Shown: positions 22,561 to 36,466 of the stretch, piece by piece
How positions within the stretch are numbered: the stretch's first letter is position 1
Layout: the number at the start of each line of letters is the position of its first letter
Assembly (NCBI RefSeq): GCF_003254395.2
Contig: NC_037643.1
Location: forward strand, 5,507,458-5,571,457
Direction: 5' to 3'
From: Apis mellifera
Taxonomy: Eukaryota > Arthropoda > Insecta > Hymenoptera > Apidae
DNA length: 64,000 nt
The notes under the pieces: generated by a model
Database searches by the model: none
The model's input: only the letters and a program-made list of their open reading frames with translations
What the model was told of the DNA's origin: nothing
Translations under genes and position numbers: made by a program

Positions 22561-25500
22561 TACTTAAACTTGCGTGAAATTCAATTACAAGGAATTATTT
22601 TAAAATTTAAAAAAAAGAAATAATGAAAAGTATTAAGAAGAAGGATCTCAGAGTTAATAAATAAAGTGAGATAAACGAGTGATATATTTTGTTACGTAAC
22701 ATTTGAAATTCTTTGTTATTTCAATCGGTGTCAAAGCAGCCATTGCGTACAGTAACGCGTGACGGATTTCTGTTTCCACTTTGATTATTTGACCGGTCGA
22801 TGGTGACAGTTAATTATGGATGAAAAATTGTAACTGGCCGTCGCGTCACCCTTCTGGCCGAGCTTCCTCGTTACACGGCTTCCATTTTGGTCCACCCTCC
22901 CATCGTCGATAATCTTCGCGTGAAATCTGGGATTATGTTTCATGGGTCGCATTCCTTGATATAACCCCTGTTACTTCCACGAATCGAACGCTTAAAGTAT
23001 CTCTTATCGAGTATTCGTACATTGAAGAATATTTATTTATTTATTTATAAAGTCGATATAAATTTTGTTATAGAATATATCTTCTTTGAGTTATATTTTT
23101 AATATATATCCTTTTGATTTCATATCAATACTTTTGATATTGAATTTATTGAATATCGTTTGTTTAACAATATTTATTATTGTATCAACAATATTCGTGA
23201 CGATATTTGTTTTAAAAAAATTAATAATGAGAACGAGAATATCCTCATCAATTTATGATTCGATGCATACTCTTTTCTTAACAAAATTCTATCAAATTCC
23301 ATCTTCTCTAATTTTAAATATTTACGATCAGATCTTTCATTGGCAAAACACTTTCCCAATTTTAATCAGGGTACGTTTTTCTCTTTCTTTTTTTTTCTTG
23401 AAAAAAAACAGCATCAATCGTTAAGAGAGATCGATGAATAATTTTTCGAATCGATCACAGAAATGCCCATTCTACGTTTCGGTTCTCTAATTCGCATCCG
23501 TGACGATACACACGCGTGGCGGGAAACCAAATACGCGAGTATGATATTCTATACCCGGCCCTCATAACGACCATCCCTCATTTGAATCCCTATGCGAACG
23601 TCACATCAAAGATATCCGAGAGGGCCATCCCTTCACGAGGGGTGGGAGGGATGGGTAATACCCACTGACCATAAGTCACTTATGTAAATCCGTGAGATGG
23701 AAACACGCGTCACTTCTCGCTGTTGCGCGATGTCTATGAGGAAACAAATTGAATTTAATATTCAGCGTGGTTCCTCGCCGCCATTAGAGAGAATTTTCGC
23801 CGTTGTTTCGCCTCCAAGTTTTTATCTTGTCGCCTCCACTGAAAATGTTCGCTTAAAAACGAATTATGGAATTTAAATGACACCAGACAAGGCTGTTAAA
23901 AAGGTATGGAAGCTTTTACTCGATCCATCAATTGATAAAACTTTATACATTTATATAGTGATAAATAATAAATGATATAATCAAATAAATATTTATGCAA
24001 GTGAACGATTTCACAGTGTTAAATCTATATATATATATATATGTATACTTGTGTGCAAACTTGATTGGTTTTCTAAAATGGATAGTAAGGTATTGATTAA
24101 TAATGGAACAAAGTGTAATTAAATTTTAATTTTATAAAGGTCTGAATATTTAGAATACTTTTAATAAATAAAATAAATTATTTTTAAGTAGTTTGAAAAA
24201 TCTAAGTAATATTATCTTATAATTGATTATATTAATTTTGTTTTTCAAATTTTTATATTTTATATAATATTGATATTGGAATATTTGATAATGCGTTAAA
24301 ATTATTGCCTATTAATAATGCTTTATATTTATCTTGTTACACTATTGATTATTTAATGAAACATATTTTATAATATGAACGATGTAAATGAATTTGTGAT
24401 GAAACGTAATTACAGCAAATTATAACAATATTTTCTAAATATTTCGCGAGGAGAGAAAAGGCAATGAATTATTCTGAATAACAGGATACAACATGTATTA
24501 CAGCTTCCTTTCATAATATTATTATACGATAATTTCCTCTACATATATTAACAAATAATAATAACAGGCAATAATAATTATCATGGATCAAATATTAAAT
24601 TATTATTCCGCTAAATATCCTTTACGTTAGAATTATTTAAATGAAAAATATTTATTTTATTTAACATCATTTGGAAATCATTTATTCTAATAGAATTCCT
24701 CAAAATTAATTCCTATTGAAATTAATCATGTACAATTTAATCTCGTGTTAAAAACTGGCTAACAATGATCGAAAACTTAATCAAATAATCTCCTCTTTCT
24801 TCAAATTTCAAATTACGAAACGAAACAATTACAAACTTAAAAAACCATCGAAATATTGAAATTTTGAAAATTTTTAATATTACATAAGATTTCTACAATA
24901 TCTCATCTTTCCTTATAAAACTCATATCTATATTTATCACTGAAAGTAACTATCCAACTATCCTGGATAGAATAACATCTATCCAGAAACTTTTTTCAAT
25001 TTCTAAATTGGATCACGCAACATCCTCCTTCTTCTTCCTCTCTTTTTCTTTTTTATTCGAGGATGTCACGATACATCGCAGGATCGTGACACATTGTCTT
25101 CTCGAGACAGCTGGTCAAAAAACATTGATAACACATATATCCGTTATTTCAGTTTTATCCGAAATCGTTTACTTCGATTCCTTGTTATTCGCAGCGCCTT
25201 ATTTTCGTGCCATTGTCCCTCTCGCGGGTTTTAATGGGTCAATGGAAGAAAGGTGGGATCGAGGAAGATACAGTTTAATGAGATGCTACTCTCTTCTCGC
25301 CCATTGAATTCGGCGGTTAAAGAAGGGGGGAGAAGGGGAAAGGAAAGGCACGAAGGAAAGGAGGGAAGTTAACGAAATAAGCTCGTGATTGCGGCTCGAT
25401 GCCGAGGCTATCGGAAGAAACGCCAATTTATCGTGGAGTATCTTCCCCTTCTCGCTTTTGTATTAAGTTTTCAGGTTAATTTGGAATTTATGAGCCAAGT

Positions 25501-27540
25501 CGTGAATAAAAATGAATATATAAATATTGATCGGCCTGGGTTGAAAATAGATTTTTGAAACGGGGGACATTTCTTTCCGTGGGGAGATTTTATAAATAAA
25601 GTTTTTTTTATCGAGCGTTTTAATATTTTAATGATTATTTAATTTTTGATCAATGACTTTACAGTAACAGACGTGAGATCTTTTGTTATATTCTGGAGGG
25701 ATCTTTCAGAGAGTATGTTAATAAAATTTATAATAATCGAAATTTTGTGTATTGTTTAAACGTGTGAAAAATATAATATAATAAAATATAAATATAATAA
25801 AATAAAAAATATAATAAAATATCACATTAATTGTGAAGCTTGTGAAATAAATAATTGCCAAAATTTTATATAATATAACAAATTATATACCAAATAAAAA
25901 CTATTTCCTTGTTTTTCTAAAAAAGAAAAAAATTGATGAGGCTTGGTCCCGTTATGAATTGTTCTTTGATTTAATAAAAATCTATTTCCATTAATCTAGA
26001 TGAAATACTTGGTGAAACACGATTGGGAAAGTGAGAACGTTCGATAAATATTTTTTCGAACAGATTCCACTTCACTTTTTGAACTTTTTGATAAAAATTT
26101 TTAGTTTAAAAGCTTCACAGTAGATTGGAAAGTAATCTAAACAAGTTTGAAACCTTTTTTTAATTTTCTCTCTTATTTAAATGCACTTCTATAAATATTT
26201 TTGTCTTTTTTTTAAAAGTATAACTAAGTCTTTGAGTTAACAAATTAAATCCTCGTACATGTAAAATATACGAATTATTGTATCGATCAAAACCACGAAG
26301 ATAAGATCGAACGTGACTGTCTTAGAAGATCTTGGATACGAGATTAAGTTCGATTTTGTAAAGTAAGCATATTAATCAGCAGGTAATGTCAAAATTGCTA
26401 CGTAATGCAAAAGTATTTAATATGACCATGTACGTTTCCAATTTAATTTTACACCTGCTGATAAGAAGGATTAATAAAAAAGAGAAATGATAAGATTTAA
26501 AAATATTCTCATAAATGTTTCTTATTATAATTAGAAATTAAAAATCTATTTTTTATATTCATATTCATTAATTGAAAGAATTGTTACAAATATTTTTTCT
26601 TATGTATACCTCATATTTTCATCGGATAATGTTGTAATTATTTCCACGATGTTATTAGGTGTTAACACGTATTCCACTTATCTGAAATCGAGTTTTATTT
26701 TGTCGAACACCCGTTCCTTTTTGATCGATACAAACGATAGAAAAGCATTGTGGAGCTTAATCCACCAACAAGCTCGGTGATTGATTTCGTGTGTATATAT
26801 ATATATATTCTTCAGCTTCTCCTTATGGAACGTAATCGATCTTTTCCTTCGAACCTTTTTTATTATAAAGGAGAATCAGTTATCGCGTTTGCTTTCCTGT
26901 TAAGGAGTTCCGATGAGAAGTTCTTTATTCGACGGTGAGACGGCAGAAATAAGATTTCCATTCGAGCCCAGCTTGAAACGTACAATTTTTGTATCATCAA
27001 TCTTTCAAATTAAGTGGAATATAATTTTATTTTTCGATAAATTATGTATAGAAAAATAAACGATATTAAATGATTAATCTTGCATGCAGCAGCCTTCGAG
27101 GTATTAAGTGTGAAACGATTGCATTCGTCGATATTATTCTCCAATTATCGTTTATTATTTTTGTGTTATCAATTCTATTTCCTAGATATCCTAATAACAA
27201 CTATATAATTTCCTCTCAACAATTTCCTCTGTTTCTTAAATAACAATTTAATAAATCTTCTACTATTTTTCATAAATAATATTTTCCTTCATTGTATAAT
27301 TAAGAAAGAAAATCACATACCTTCAACGATACTCGCAGAAATCTTGCGTTTGATGACAACGAAATGAATCTTCCACTTGATTATCCACAAAAACATAAAC
27401 AAGCACACCCACACATTCATTAATTTTCACTTCCATCCGTTTCACTTAAAGATTCACTATTATTACAATTTTTCCTTTCTCTCCCATTGAAAGCAAGATG
27501 AAGTAAAAGCTTCGCATGTAACCAACGCGTAATTACGCTA
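22561..27540. other. Intergenic AT-rich DNA with two CpG-rich patches
   Basis: CpG-rich patches lie at about 22730-22930 and 23460-23840; the second holds inverted repeats and the 15-base palindrome CATAAGTCACTTATG at 23670-23684. A short AT microsatellite lies at 24027-24043. A patch at 25000-25450 has a 99-codon plus-strand frame of low complexity. I see no gene. Confidence 0.55.
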
Positions 27541-30500
27541 ATATGAACGCGATATATCGTCATCTTCATACGAGGGAAGAAGACAAAAAAAAAAGAAAAG
27601 AAAAGCCAGTTGTTTCATAGTCGAAACAATTCTTCCCGTCGATGGAGAGAAAGCTTTTCCAATGGCGCGGGCACACGTGGGTGGGCGCACAAGGGGGAAA
27701 AGAGTATGGGTCCTTGCAATATGTCGCATAATTCGACCATTTCTCATACCATTTCTCCTTCGCGTTCGTTTCGAAGGGAACAAACTTCGAACATGTGTAC
27801 ACGCGTGCATGCACGCTTTCGCCACTGTTTCATAAATACGCGGAGTGGTAGTCGTTTGCTTTCAGAGACAAAGTCGCGAAATCGATCCGGGAAATATCGA
27901 GAATTGTATAGGATTTTATCTCGCTGTGGGGGAGGGAGGGAGATCGTCAAGATCGAAGGTATTCCCGCCCCCATACGTGTATTCGAAGAAATATGCGTGG
28001 AAAACCTCGCGTACAGTTTCCCTTTTTTTCCACGATGAAATACCATCTCTCTCCTTCCTTTTTCAAACTGCGAGCGTAGAGTCGATATTTGGCGTATGAT
28101 TTATTGCACATTCGCACGCTTCTATTTTGCTTTTTTCCACGAAGAATTTAATATCGTAAGAGATAACGTCGTGGAGCTGTAAAAAAAAAAAATATAAAAA
28201 TAAATAAACACTCTTTCATATCCTTGTGATCAATCGTCATATTGATCCTTATTTTATATTTAATCAAGAATTATGTAGAATATGTATAAAGATTCGTTGA
28301 TTAACTTTGATTCTATGAAACTCGTTGGTTACAGAAATGATTATCCCACGAATAGATGGGGTAGAATAAGAAAGTTGGAAGAAAGATTCGATGGAAATGC
28401 TCGGTCATTGACAGCAGGGTCAAGTTCCAACTTGGCAGACACCTCGTAAGCTTCTTTCCTTTTGCTTACAATGGCGTCAAAACATGCAAAATTATTTCCG
28501 CGGTTGGTAGCATTTCTCTGAAACCACTTTGCCACCATGTCGCCCTGCGCGTAGGCGGTGCACGTACAGGCGAGACAGGAGCAAACAACGTTTGCATGGG
28601 AGACAACATTATCATGCAGGTGGATACAAAAGGCTCCTTTGTAAAAGGCAAGGTGAAATTGCCGTTGAAAAAGCGTGTCGAGTGTTTCTGAACCACGGGC
28701 GGAAGGAGAAAGGAAGCGTGGAAAGATGGTAATTCCCCGAGAAAGTTTCCGTCTTTCCAGGTCGAGCGGTGATAATTTAGCGGAGGGATGAAATTGTTGA
28801 CCTCGTGTCATCATCGCGAACATCCCGTCAACAGTTTGCTGATATTTCGTAAACAACACGGGTGTCCTGCGAAATCGCGAATCCAAGTGTCACAGCTTTA
28901 CTCCATCCACGATTTCTTTCAATCTTAACTCTGATATTTCTCTCCAATATTTCTTTTTGCTTTTGTTTTTCTTCTTAAATTTGTAGATGAATTGGAAAAG
29001 TAACGTGTCTTGCTCGTTCGAATTAATTAATTTATTGTATCAAATAAATGTTGATTGTTCAAATATTTTGTTTGAAGATTGTCCAACTTTGATTAATTTA
29101 TATCCTCGTTTATGTGCATATGCACATTTGGTCTACTGTAATTTGATTATTAAAAATGAAAAGTAAAGTATTCTATACTAAAGTATATTTTTATAATCGA
29201 ATTTGTCGAGAATTTGATAAGATCTTTGACAAAAAACTTAAATTTTTACATTAATATTCCATAATCAAATGTCAATCAAATGTCTTCAAAACAATCCTCT
29301 TAAAAACAATTTTCCCCAAAGTTTCCCAATCTTTTTCAAGCTCTTTTATAATCCACACCTCCATCATCTAATTAAACAAAATGAAGAAAATTAATACGAT
29401 TTTGCTTACATTAAAAATAAATAAACATTAAAACTCTCGTTAAGTGAAAACGACATCAGCGACCACTTTATAGATCAGGTGCCAAAGCGAACGAACGAAT
29501 GAAAGTGAAAAGATATAAATCTTCTAACACATAGCGCGAGTGTACTGTGCATTAAATGACACGCCTGGTCGTCGTCAAACGGTTAGGGAAATGTCGATGG
29601 CCGTTTAAGGAGTTAAGGCTCGCCAACTCGTTCTCTCGAAAGTGTCATTAACGCGGGCCAAAAATCGGTTTTTCATAAAACGCGCGCGGCGCATCTTCCT
29701 TAAGGGAGGGGCGGGGGGAAATATTCATAACCCTGGCCTCGACCAGGGTAACGAACGAAAGGCTAGTTGCGTCAAACGCGCGTCGCACGAGAAATTGGTA
29801 TTCGCGGCAATTAACTTCGTCCACCTAGTGGAACGACAACCTATCCAATCTCGTACGCGGTGACATTTTCTGATTCGATGCCCGGCATTTCGCGTTATTG
29901 GCGTGTAACGAGATGCTTTTGAACAGCCGCGAATCTAATTCGTACGTGAACTTCATTCACAATATATATCACGTGTTCCGTTTAACCGATGTATCCGTAG
30001 TAACGCGTTCAATTTTGGTCCTTGAAATATTAAACAATTGATATATATTACGATTCTTTTCAAATTATTGATTATTTCCTTGAATATTGGTTAAAATGAT
30101 GAATAAATAGATTAAAGGATTTGTATATAAAAAATAATGTTGATTATTCTCTTGTTAATTATCCTCTTCTTGGGATATTTTTAATTTTTCTTTAATAAAA
30201 TATCCATTACATATTATTAAACAGTTCTGTGAATGGTAGTTTTAATTATATTAAAAAGAATGTGTCTAAATCAAATCGTGAAATTAGTAGATAATTGAAA
30301 TTGGACAAGGATTTGTTATAAATTGTCCAATTGTTATTATCCAATTAGATTTTAACGTTTTAGATTTCTATTGGAATTTTGAAGGTAAGTCAATTTGTTA
30401 CAGTCTGTAAATGCAGTCTTGAAACTATTGTCAGTTCAGTTAACTAATAGTCGTTGGTGGTTACAGTGAATTATATAACCTGGTGATTAGTTTCACAGTG

Positions 30501-31020
30501 TTAAATTAAGCTGGGTAAATTGAAATACAATAATTGGCATATATTTATTAAATTAATATATTTAGAAATTATATTAATAAGTTTAATTACTAGTAGTAAC
30601 AAATTTTACTTTTTAAATGTTATAATTTTCATTAGAATCATTTTAAAATACATATAAGAGAAATAATTATAATTTCCTGTTAATAATTGAATAATTTAAT
30701 AAGTTTATTATTTGAATCTTTACTATATGCAAATTACTAACAAATAATTTTAATAAAATCTTTGTCTCTGTATTTTAAAACCTTATATATGTGCTTTATG
30801 TAAATTATTATATAATATTTTTTTATAATTTTGACTTTTAATATATTGTACATTTAATCGTTCTATATATTTTCTAAAAGTACGTTCAAACTTTGATATA
30901 AATTCTATAAATTAATACGTTTCGTCAATGCTATAAAAAATAATCCATATTAAAAGGATTTAAATCATCTGATCTTCCCGCGATATTCCAAACGTAGTCT
31001 TAAATTGTTTCCCGACAGAT
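27541..31020. promoter_or_regulatory. CpG-rich islands, possible enhancers upstream of the 31 kb promoter
   Basis: Three CpG-rich islands, at about 27600-28090, 28400-28880 and 29450-29990, precede an AT-rich kilobase and then the 31 kb promoter. Open frames of 142 codons (plus, 27610-28038) and 181 codons (minus, 28341-28886) overlap frames on other strands and have no domain or splice support. The 29.6 kb island contains ATTAACGCGGGCC, a motif repeated at 32.7 and 38.2 kb. AAG|GTAAGTC at 30384 is an isolated plus-strand donor match. Confidence 0.35.
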
Positions 31021-31142
31021 GCCGCATCGGTCAGGGGCGCGAAGTTGAGCAATCGATTGCGATATATCGCAACAGCCCCGGCGCCGAGGGCGAGGCGCAT
31101 GCGCAGCGCCGGCCTTGCCGCGATTGGCCGGCGATGATGTCA
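31021..31142 (+). promoter_or_regulatory. CpG-rich promoter with NRF-1, CCAAT and CRE-like sites
   Basis: The block holds, in order, two overlapping palindromes (GCAATCGATTGC at 31049-31060 and TTGCGATATATCGCAA at 31057-31072), a perfect NRF-1-type palindrome GCGCATGCGC at 31095-31104, an inverted CCAAT box at 31123-31127 and TGATGTCA, a CRE-like site, at 31135-31142. Dense CpG and no TATA box fit a broad promoter. The direction is set by the plus-strand donor at 31338. The transcription start is not defined; CAGTCT at about 31144 and CAGTCC at about 31190 are initiator-like. Confidence 0.6.
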
Positions 31143-31338
31143 TGCAGTCTCTCCCCTAAGTCTCTGATATCATCTGCGGGCTTTTCTGCAGTCCACACCG
31201 ATCACTCGAGCGGCATAGCCGCGTCTTCGGAGATTTTACACCTGTGCTCGAGCTCGTCCACACTGTGTGTGCCCGTGGACCGACTCCAGCTGTACTCCAG
31301 CCTCTTCCTGCCTTCCGGTCCCGTCCTTTGTGCGAAAG
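31134..31338 (+). other. First exon of a plus-strand gene, ending in a strong donor
   Basis: The GC-rich block ends in GCGAAAG|GTGAGTCC, a near-consensus 5' splice site (31338|31339). Paired ATGs at 31134 and 31137 open 68 codons and leave one base, so the block could be coding, but the Ser/Leu-rich peptide (MMSCSLSPKSLISSAGFSAV at its start) has no domain and 5' UTR is as likely. The true 5' end is unknown. If spliced to the 50-base segment at 56894 the frame stays open. Confidence 0.5.
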
Positions 31339-32377
31339 GTGAGTCCATTTCTCCAGATGAATCGCAATAATCGTGCACGAGCTAACGACCTCGCGACGTT
31401 TCGCCACTCACACATATACCGCCTGCTTCACGTACGTCTTCACTTTCGCGCGATCGTGTGAGTATAAACATATATTTACGTGTTCAGTGCTCGTTTTTAT
31501 CGCTATGTTTCTACCGTACACTTAATTTCATGCTCGATTTCTTCGCGAAAATTATATGCTATGATATTTTCGGAGTGAATGGCGGGCAAATGTAATAGAC
31601 AAGGATAGCCTATATATATCGTTATTACGCAATATTTGAAGCGGGAAAACAGTAGCACTGAATACGAATATATATAATTAATAAAAATAAAACGTATTTT
31701 CTGTATATAATAAAACGATTTGTGAAATTTATTACGATTATATCGAAAATTAAAAATATAGTATGAAGTTAGAAACACGTGGTCGATTGACTCGTCGCTA
31801 ATCGATTGTTCATCTCGATTCGATTTCTTGAATATCGAGATTTGAACGGACGACTGTGGCTATTGCGTCGTATTTTTCGGTTGTGTAGTGCGTAGTTTCG
31901 AGTAACGAAAATGGATAAATACATCTGGAATTTGTTATCGGGAATATTGTTTCGTAGAATACACGTGGCAGGTCAAGTTTTTACTCGTGTTCTTGTGATA
32001 ATTTCGGTCTCGCGTTATTATTGTTGTGTGTACCGTGTAACGTATATGTGACTTCGTGACGAGGTTAGGATGCTTCGATGTCGTTCAACTATTCCTGGAA
32101 CTATAATTTTGAAGCCAATTCTTCGAAAAGGTAATGTTATTATTACTCTACGTTATTGTTTTTATTTCTATGTTTCCTTCTGTGTTCTTTTTATATCACT
32201 TTCTATTATGTATAAGCAAAGGTTATTCTGCCTCGTTACTCATGTTTAATCGTTAGTCGATATATTATTTTTCAAATAATATTACATATATATTTTTACA
32301 ACACTATCATTGTCATATTATTTATCATTTTAACTTTTCTTTTTAAATAAAACTTTCGTAAATCTGTAATACTAATA

Positions 32378-32480
32378 TAATACTATACATATACTGTACA
32401 TATACATACTATATACGTACTATATATATATACATATACACACACTGTATGTATACTATATATAATACGTATATAATAAT
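32378..32480. repeat. TATACA-rich low-complexity tract
   Basis: An irregular run of TA, TATACA and ACTATA units with short palindromic stretches. Simple sequence of no assigned function. Confidence 0.8.
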
Positions 32481-35400
32481 ATTGTTCATTTTGCAAGAAC
32501 AATATGGATATTTTATACATATTTTAACACATTTTTCGAATGTACCTTGATATAAAAGAATATTTATTCCATCGTTGGGAGAATTTTAACGACACGAATT
32601 ATCGAATCATCGCGTTTTCCGAGCGTTTCCGAGAAAAATTCGGTCCTTCCGGTTGAATATGGTCGTTTCTATTTACCGTACTTTCCTCTCATTAACGCGG
32701 CCTAAAATCTCACGAGGACACTTCTGTTTCTCGTTAACGACGCACCCATTCTCTTTTAAGCTCTCTCATCGGTCTCTAAAAATCGAAACGTGCGTGAATT
32801 CGCAATAGAAAGAATATTGAATGCGTGTCTTTGTTTTTCTTACATATATATTTTTTTCCAAATTTTTATTAGTTTCTCGCGTTATTATAATATTTATTCT
32901 CATTTTAGTTTTGGTATCTTCTTTTATAATAATTGTAATTTAGATTATATCTTATTCGTACATTACAATAGTTTATAAATAATTTTCTACTTAATACAGT
33001 CTTATATTTTATGCAATATATAATACTTTTTCGTTTAATTTATATAATTAATATTAATTCTCATCTTAGATATAGTTTCGTTTCACAATATTTAATACAT
33101 TTTGCTGAAAAATTAGTTTTAATATAAATAATAATATAAAAAAGAAAGAGGAAGAGACAGATTTACTTCAATTCTTTGAATTTTCTTAAAAATTCGAATA
33201 ACACGATTTTGCAAAATATATTTCAATAATTTTAATAGTTAGTTTTTCGTAATATGATCAAATATTAACAATTACTTATTTTTATTCTTATTCTTATTCT
33301 TTAATCTGTCTCTTCAAAAAATATTCGCTTCGATACTTTGTTCCATTTAAAATTATATGCTTTTCACGATTTCTCGAATCAAGAGATGAAACTTGTAGAA
33401 CGTCTATTTTTCACATTTTTCCCGTTCACTTTCATATCGATAACCTTAGGACAGCATTTTATTACTGTGTCGTTTCTCAATACCGATGCAACCATCGCGG
33501 TTATGCCACTGTTTCCGTATATATATACACGTATATACATCTCGTGACCGCGTCGATGGCTCGTACATATATATTTCGAATCCCGCGATTGCGTTTCCGG
33601 GAAACTTTCCGCAATGAAGTCGATGAACGGGTAAAGTTTCGACTGCAAGAACTGATAATACTGCTCCATTGAAAAAGCGCGCCAACACAGGTCGATCTTG
33701 TTGCGTAGGATTAGAAATTGCAGGAAATGTTTCCGGATATTCTGAACGTTCTGATATTATTCGTGGTAAAATAGGAATCTGAGAAAGTTTCGAGTTTTCT
33801 TTTTTTTTTTTTTGCTAGTTTTAAAAATTAAATTTTCTATGCGAATTTGTATAATGAGTTTTGAATAAATATATTGGGAGATTTTTTTTATTAGAGGATA
33901 AGGATTAATTATTTGGAACTTTTGATAGGAAGTATGTGTTAGATTATGAAAAATTTTTGCTCGTTAGGAGAGTTGAATATATATAAGGGGAAATTAGGAT
34001 AGATATATGGGTGGTGAGGATTAAAATATTTTGGCAATTGAGATATTTGAATGAGCACATTAGGAAATTTTATGGATAGTAGTTTGTTTGAATTGGGAAA
34101 GAGATATTTGAAAATTTGAATAAAAAATTGGTCTAGAGGAAGTGCATTAGGAAAATTAAATATTTGGAGTCTCGAAATTAGGATATTAGGATAATTTAAT
34201 AATGGAGAAAGTTAATAAATTAGAAAATTTAGGGAATTAGACAGTAAGAATTTAGATAATATAGAAAATTAAAATATTAGGGAATTTGGGGAGCGTGTAT
34301 GCGTAAAATATAATTTTAAAAAATATAAATAACAAAAAATTAGTATCTCAGGATGTCGTATATAAAAAATATTAAAAGAAATTTAATATTTTACCATTAT
34401 ATTTTATATTTTCCTTACGACTTTAATTCTTCTTTCATCAAAAAACCTCTTTGAAACCTTTCTTCTCCTATTTTCTTCTTCTCGTTGAAATTGCAACAAA
34501 CGAATTCCTCGTTTGTTTTTCCCAGATAAAAATATCTTTCATCTCATTATTAACCATTCCAATTAATTCCAACTCTTGCATTCCGAACTTCTCGATCCCT
34601 TTTTCCCTCGATCGAGTCGAGAATTCCAGTTTTTTTCTTTTTTTTTAAAGAAACTCTTAGGAAAGCTAAAAGCTAAAAGCTTCTCATTTGAAAATTAATT
34701 TCTTTCGCGCTTTCGTCATATTTGCAAATTGCCATTACACGAAGACGAATTCATTCGACGATTCAAACGTACACACGTCGAGTTTTTCTTTTTTTTTTTT
34801 TTTTTTCCCTCTCGAAACGAATCCTTCGAAGAAACGTTTCCCTCGAATTGTGTATCTTCAAAGCGTTTCCATTTCTTTCATGGATTAAGAAACTGCAACG
34901 CGGTGCAAGATTGGATAGCTTGCCATTACGTTTTACGAGATTAATAATGTTCGTAACTGACCATTGTCTACGACTTTCGCGTTCAAAACTCTCGATCGAA
35001 AGCATTTTGGAAGCGTAATATCTCAGGATTGTTCTCGAGTAAAATATTCGTCGTGTTATCTTGATACACCGTTATCCCCCATGCGGTGAACGTAAAATTT
35101 TATTATCGTTCTTGAACCGGTAATAAACCATTCCCTGCCGAAAGTTGGAGTCGTCAGTTTTATTACAAAGATCCTTTAACTTATCGAATCGAGCTATAAT
35201 TTCAAGCTAACCTACCATAAATTTCAACTGTTCATTATTTAGAAATTTTCTCTTTATGATGGTGGAACACCTGCTGCTGTGTGGTCCTTACACAGGGGAC
35301 ACGTTATACGTTTATTTCTTCTTCTTCTTCTTCTCTTTTTTTTAATATGAGTTTTAGAATATGTTGTAAAAGTTTCGGTAGTGAAATTCTTCTTTGACGA

Positions 35401-36350
35401 CTTTTCCGTAAAAATTGTGATAATATAACGTTACGAACTCTTTTGTAATTTCGCGTTTAAGATTAATTTAGAAAGGTATTGTCCAGAAATTCCTCTTTTT
35501 AATAGGTATTGTTCGTTTTTATAAGAATTTATATAAGAATTTTATACGATTGCAGTAATTTTTTTTAATTTTTTGAGAAATATTTTTTGGTACAATATAC
35601 AGGATGAGTTATTTAAAATTTATTTTCTTCATCATTGCTTCCATTATTAATAAAAATCCAAATTTTCTTTGTCACAAATCATATAACAATTTTCAAAGCA
35701 ATTTTTATATATCTTCTTTTGTATATTTTCAAGCTCATCCTGAATTGTGAATTCGTTTGTTTCTCACATTTGTTAATTAGATTGAAAGAATATTTTTCAC
35801 GAACTTTTAAACTTATTCTTCGATATTATTTATTTCGTTCAATACTTACGAATATACTTATTTATTACGTGTTCGTGTAAAATTATTTTTCAATAAAAAA
35901 TTGGATTTATTTGTACAAAAGAACTTTTCATCTTGTCATAGTTTTAGAAAATCCGCGTATTTTCGATAAATAACACGAACACATTTATCGTGAATAATAG
36001 ACATCTTTGTCTCGTTCGATTCACCGATGCGTTTCAATAAAATGAACGTTCGTCAATACTTCATAATCACATCCATCGAGAAAATATTCTTTATCCTCCT
36101 TTTCCCCATTAACAAACAAGCCTCTTATATTTTTCTTCGCATCCCAATAACTATCCCTACAATTAATGAAATATTAGAATAATTTACACTCCAATTATCA
36201 TATTTTCCATTAAGAAAAACGCAATACCTCGTCTCAATCATTTCTAATTCCCATAAATATCCATCTTCTATTTCTCGAAACAAGCAAACAAAAAGTGTCG
36301 TCTCGCTTCTCTCGAAATAACATCAACCGTCCCAAATAAATATCAATTTT

Positions 36351-36466
36351 AAAATTATTCCATTTCGAAAAAACTACCAATATTCGCAATTCGTAACTTT
36401 TCAAATTTCCTCTAAAATTATTCCATTTCGAAAAAACTGCCGCAATTCGTAACTTTTCAAATTTCC
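36351..36466. repeat. Two-copy tandem repeat, period 63 bases
   Basis: AAAATTATTCCATTTCGAAA recurs at 36351 and 36414, each followed by AAACTRCC, CGCAATTCGTAACTTTTCAA and ATTTCC. The copies differ by one small indel and a few bases, so the duplication is recent. Confidence 0.85.

Noticed and set aside
22038..22577. 179-codon plus-strand open frame
   Set aside because: Lys/Arg-rich low-complexity middle, spans an AT-rich to CpG-rich transition, no domain. It lies over the candidate RING gene leader on the other strand.
28341..28886. 181-codon minus-strand open frame, the longest after the RING gene exon
   Set aside because: No recognisable domain, overlapping plus-strand frames and no splice signals at the ends. 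Better read as a CpG-rich non-coding island.
30361..30390. 21-base plus-strand microexon ending in GAAG|GTAAGTC
   Set aside because: Good donor, but a weak acceptor tract and no neighbouring exon; it lies upstream of the promoter.
32086..32130. Short plus-strand exon ending in AAAAG|GTAATG
   Set aside because: The donor is weak (GTAATG), and the short frame starting at ATG has no further support.
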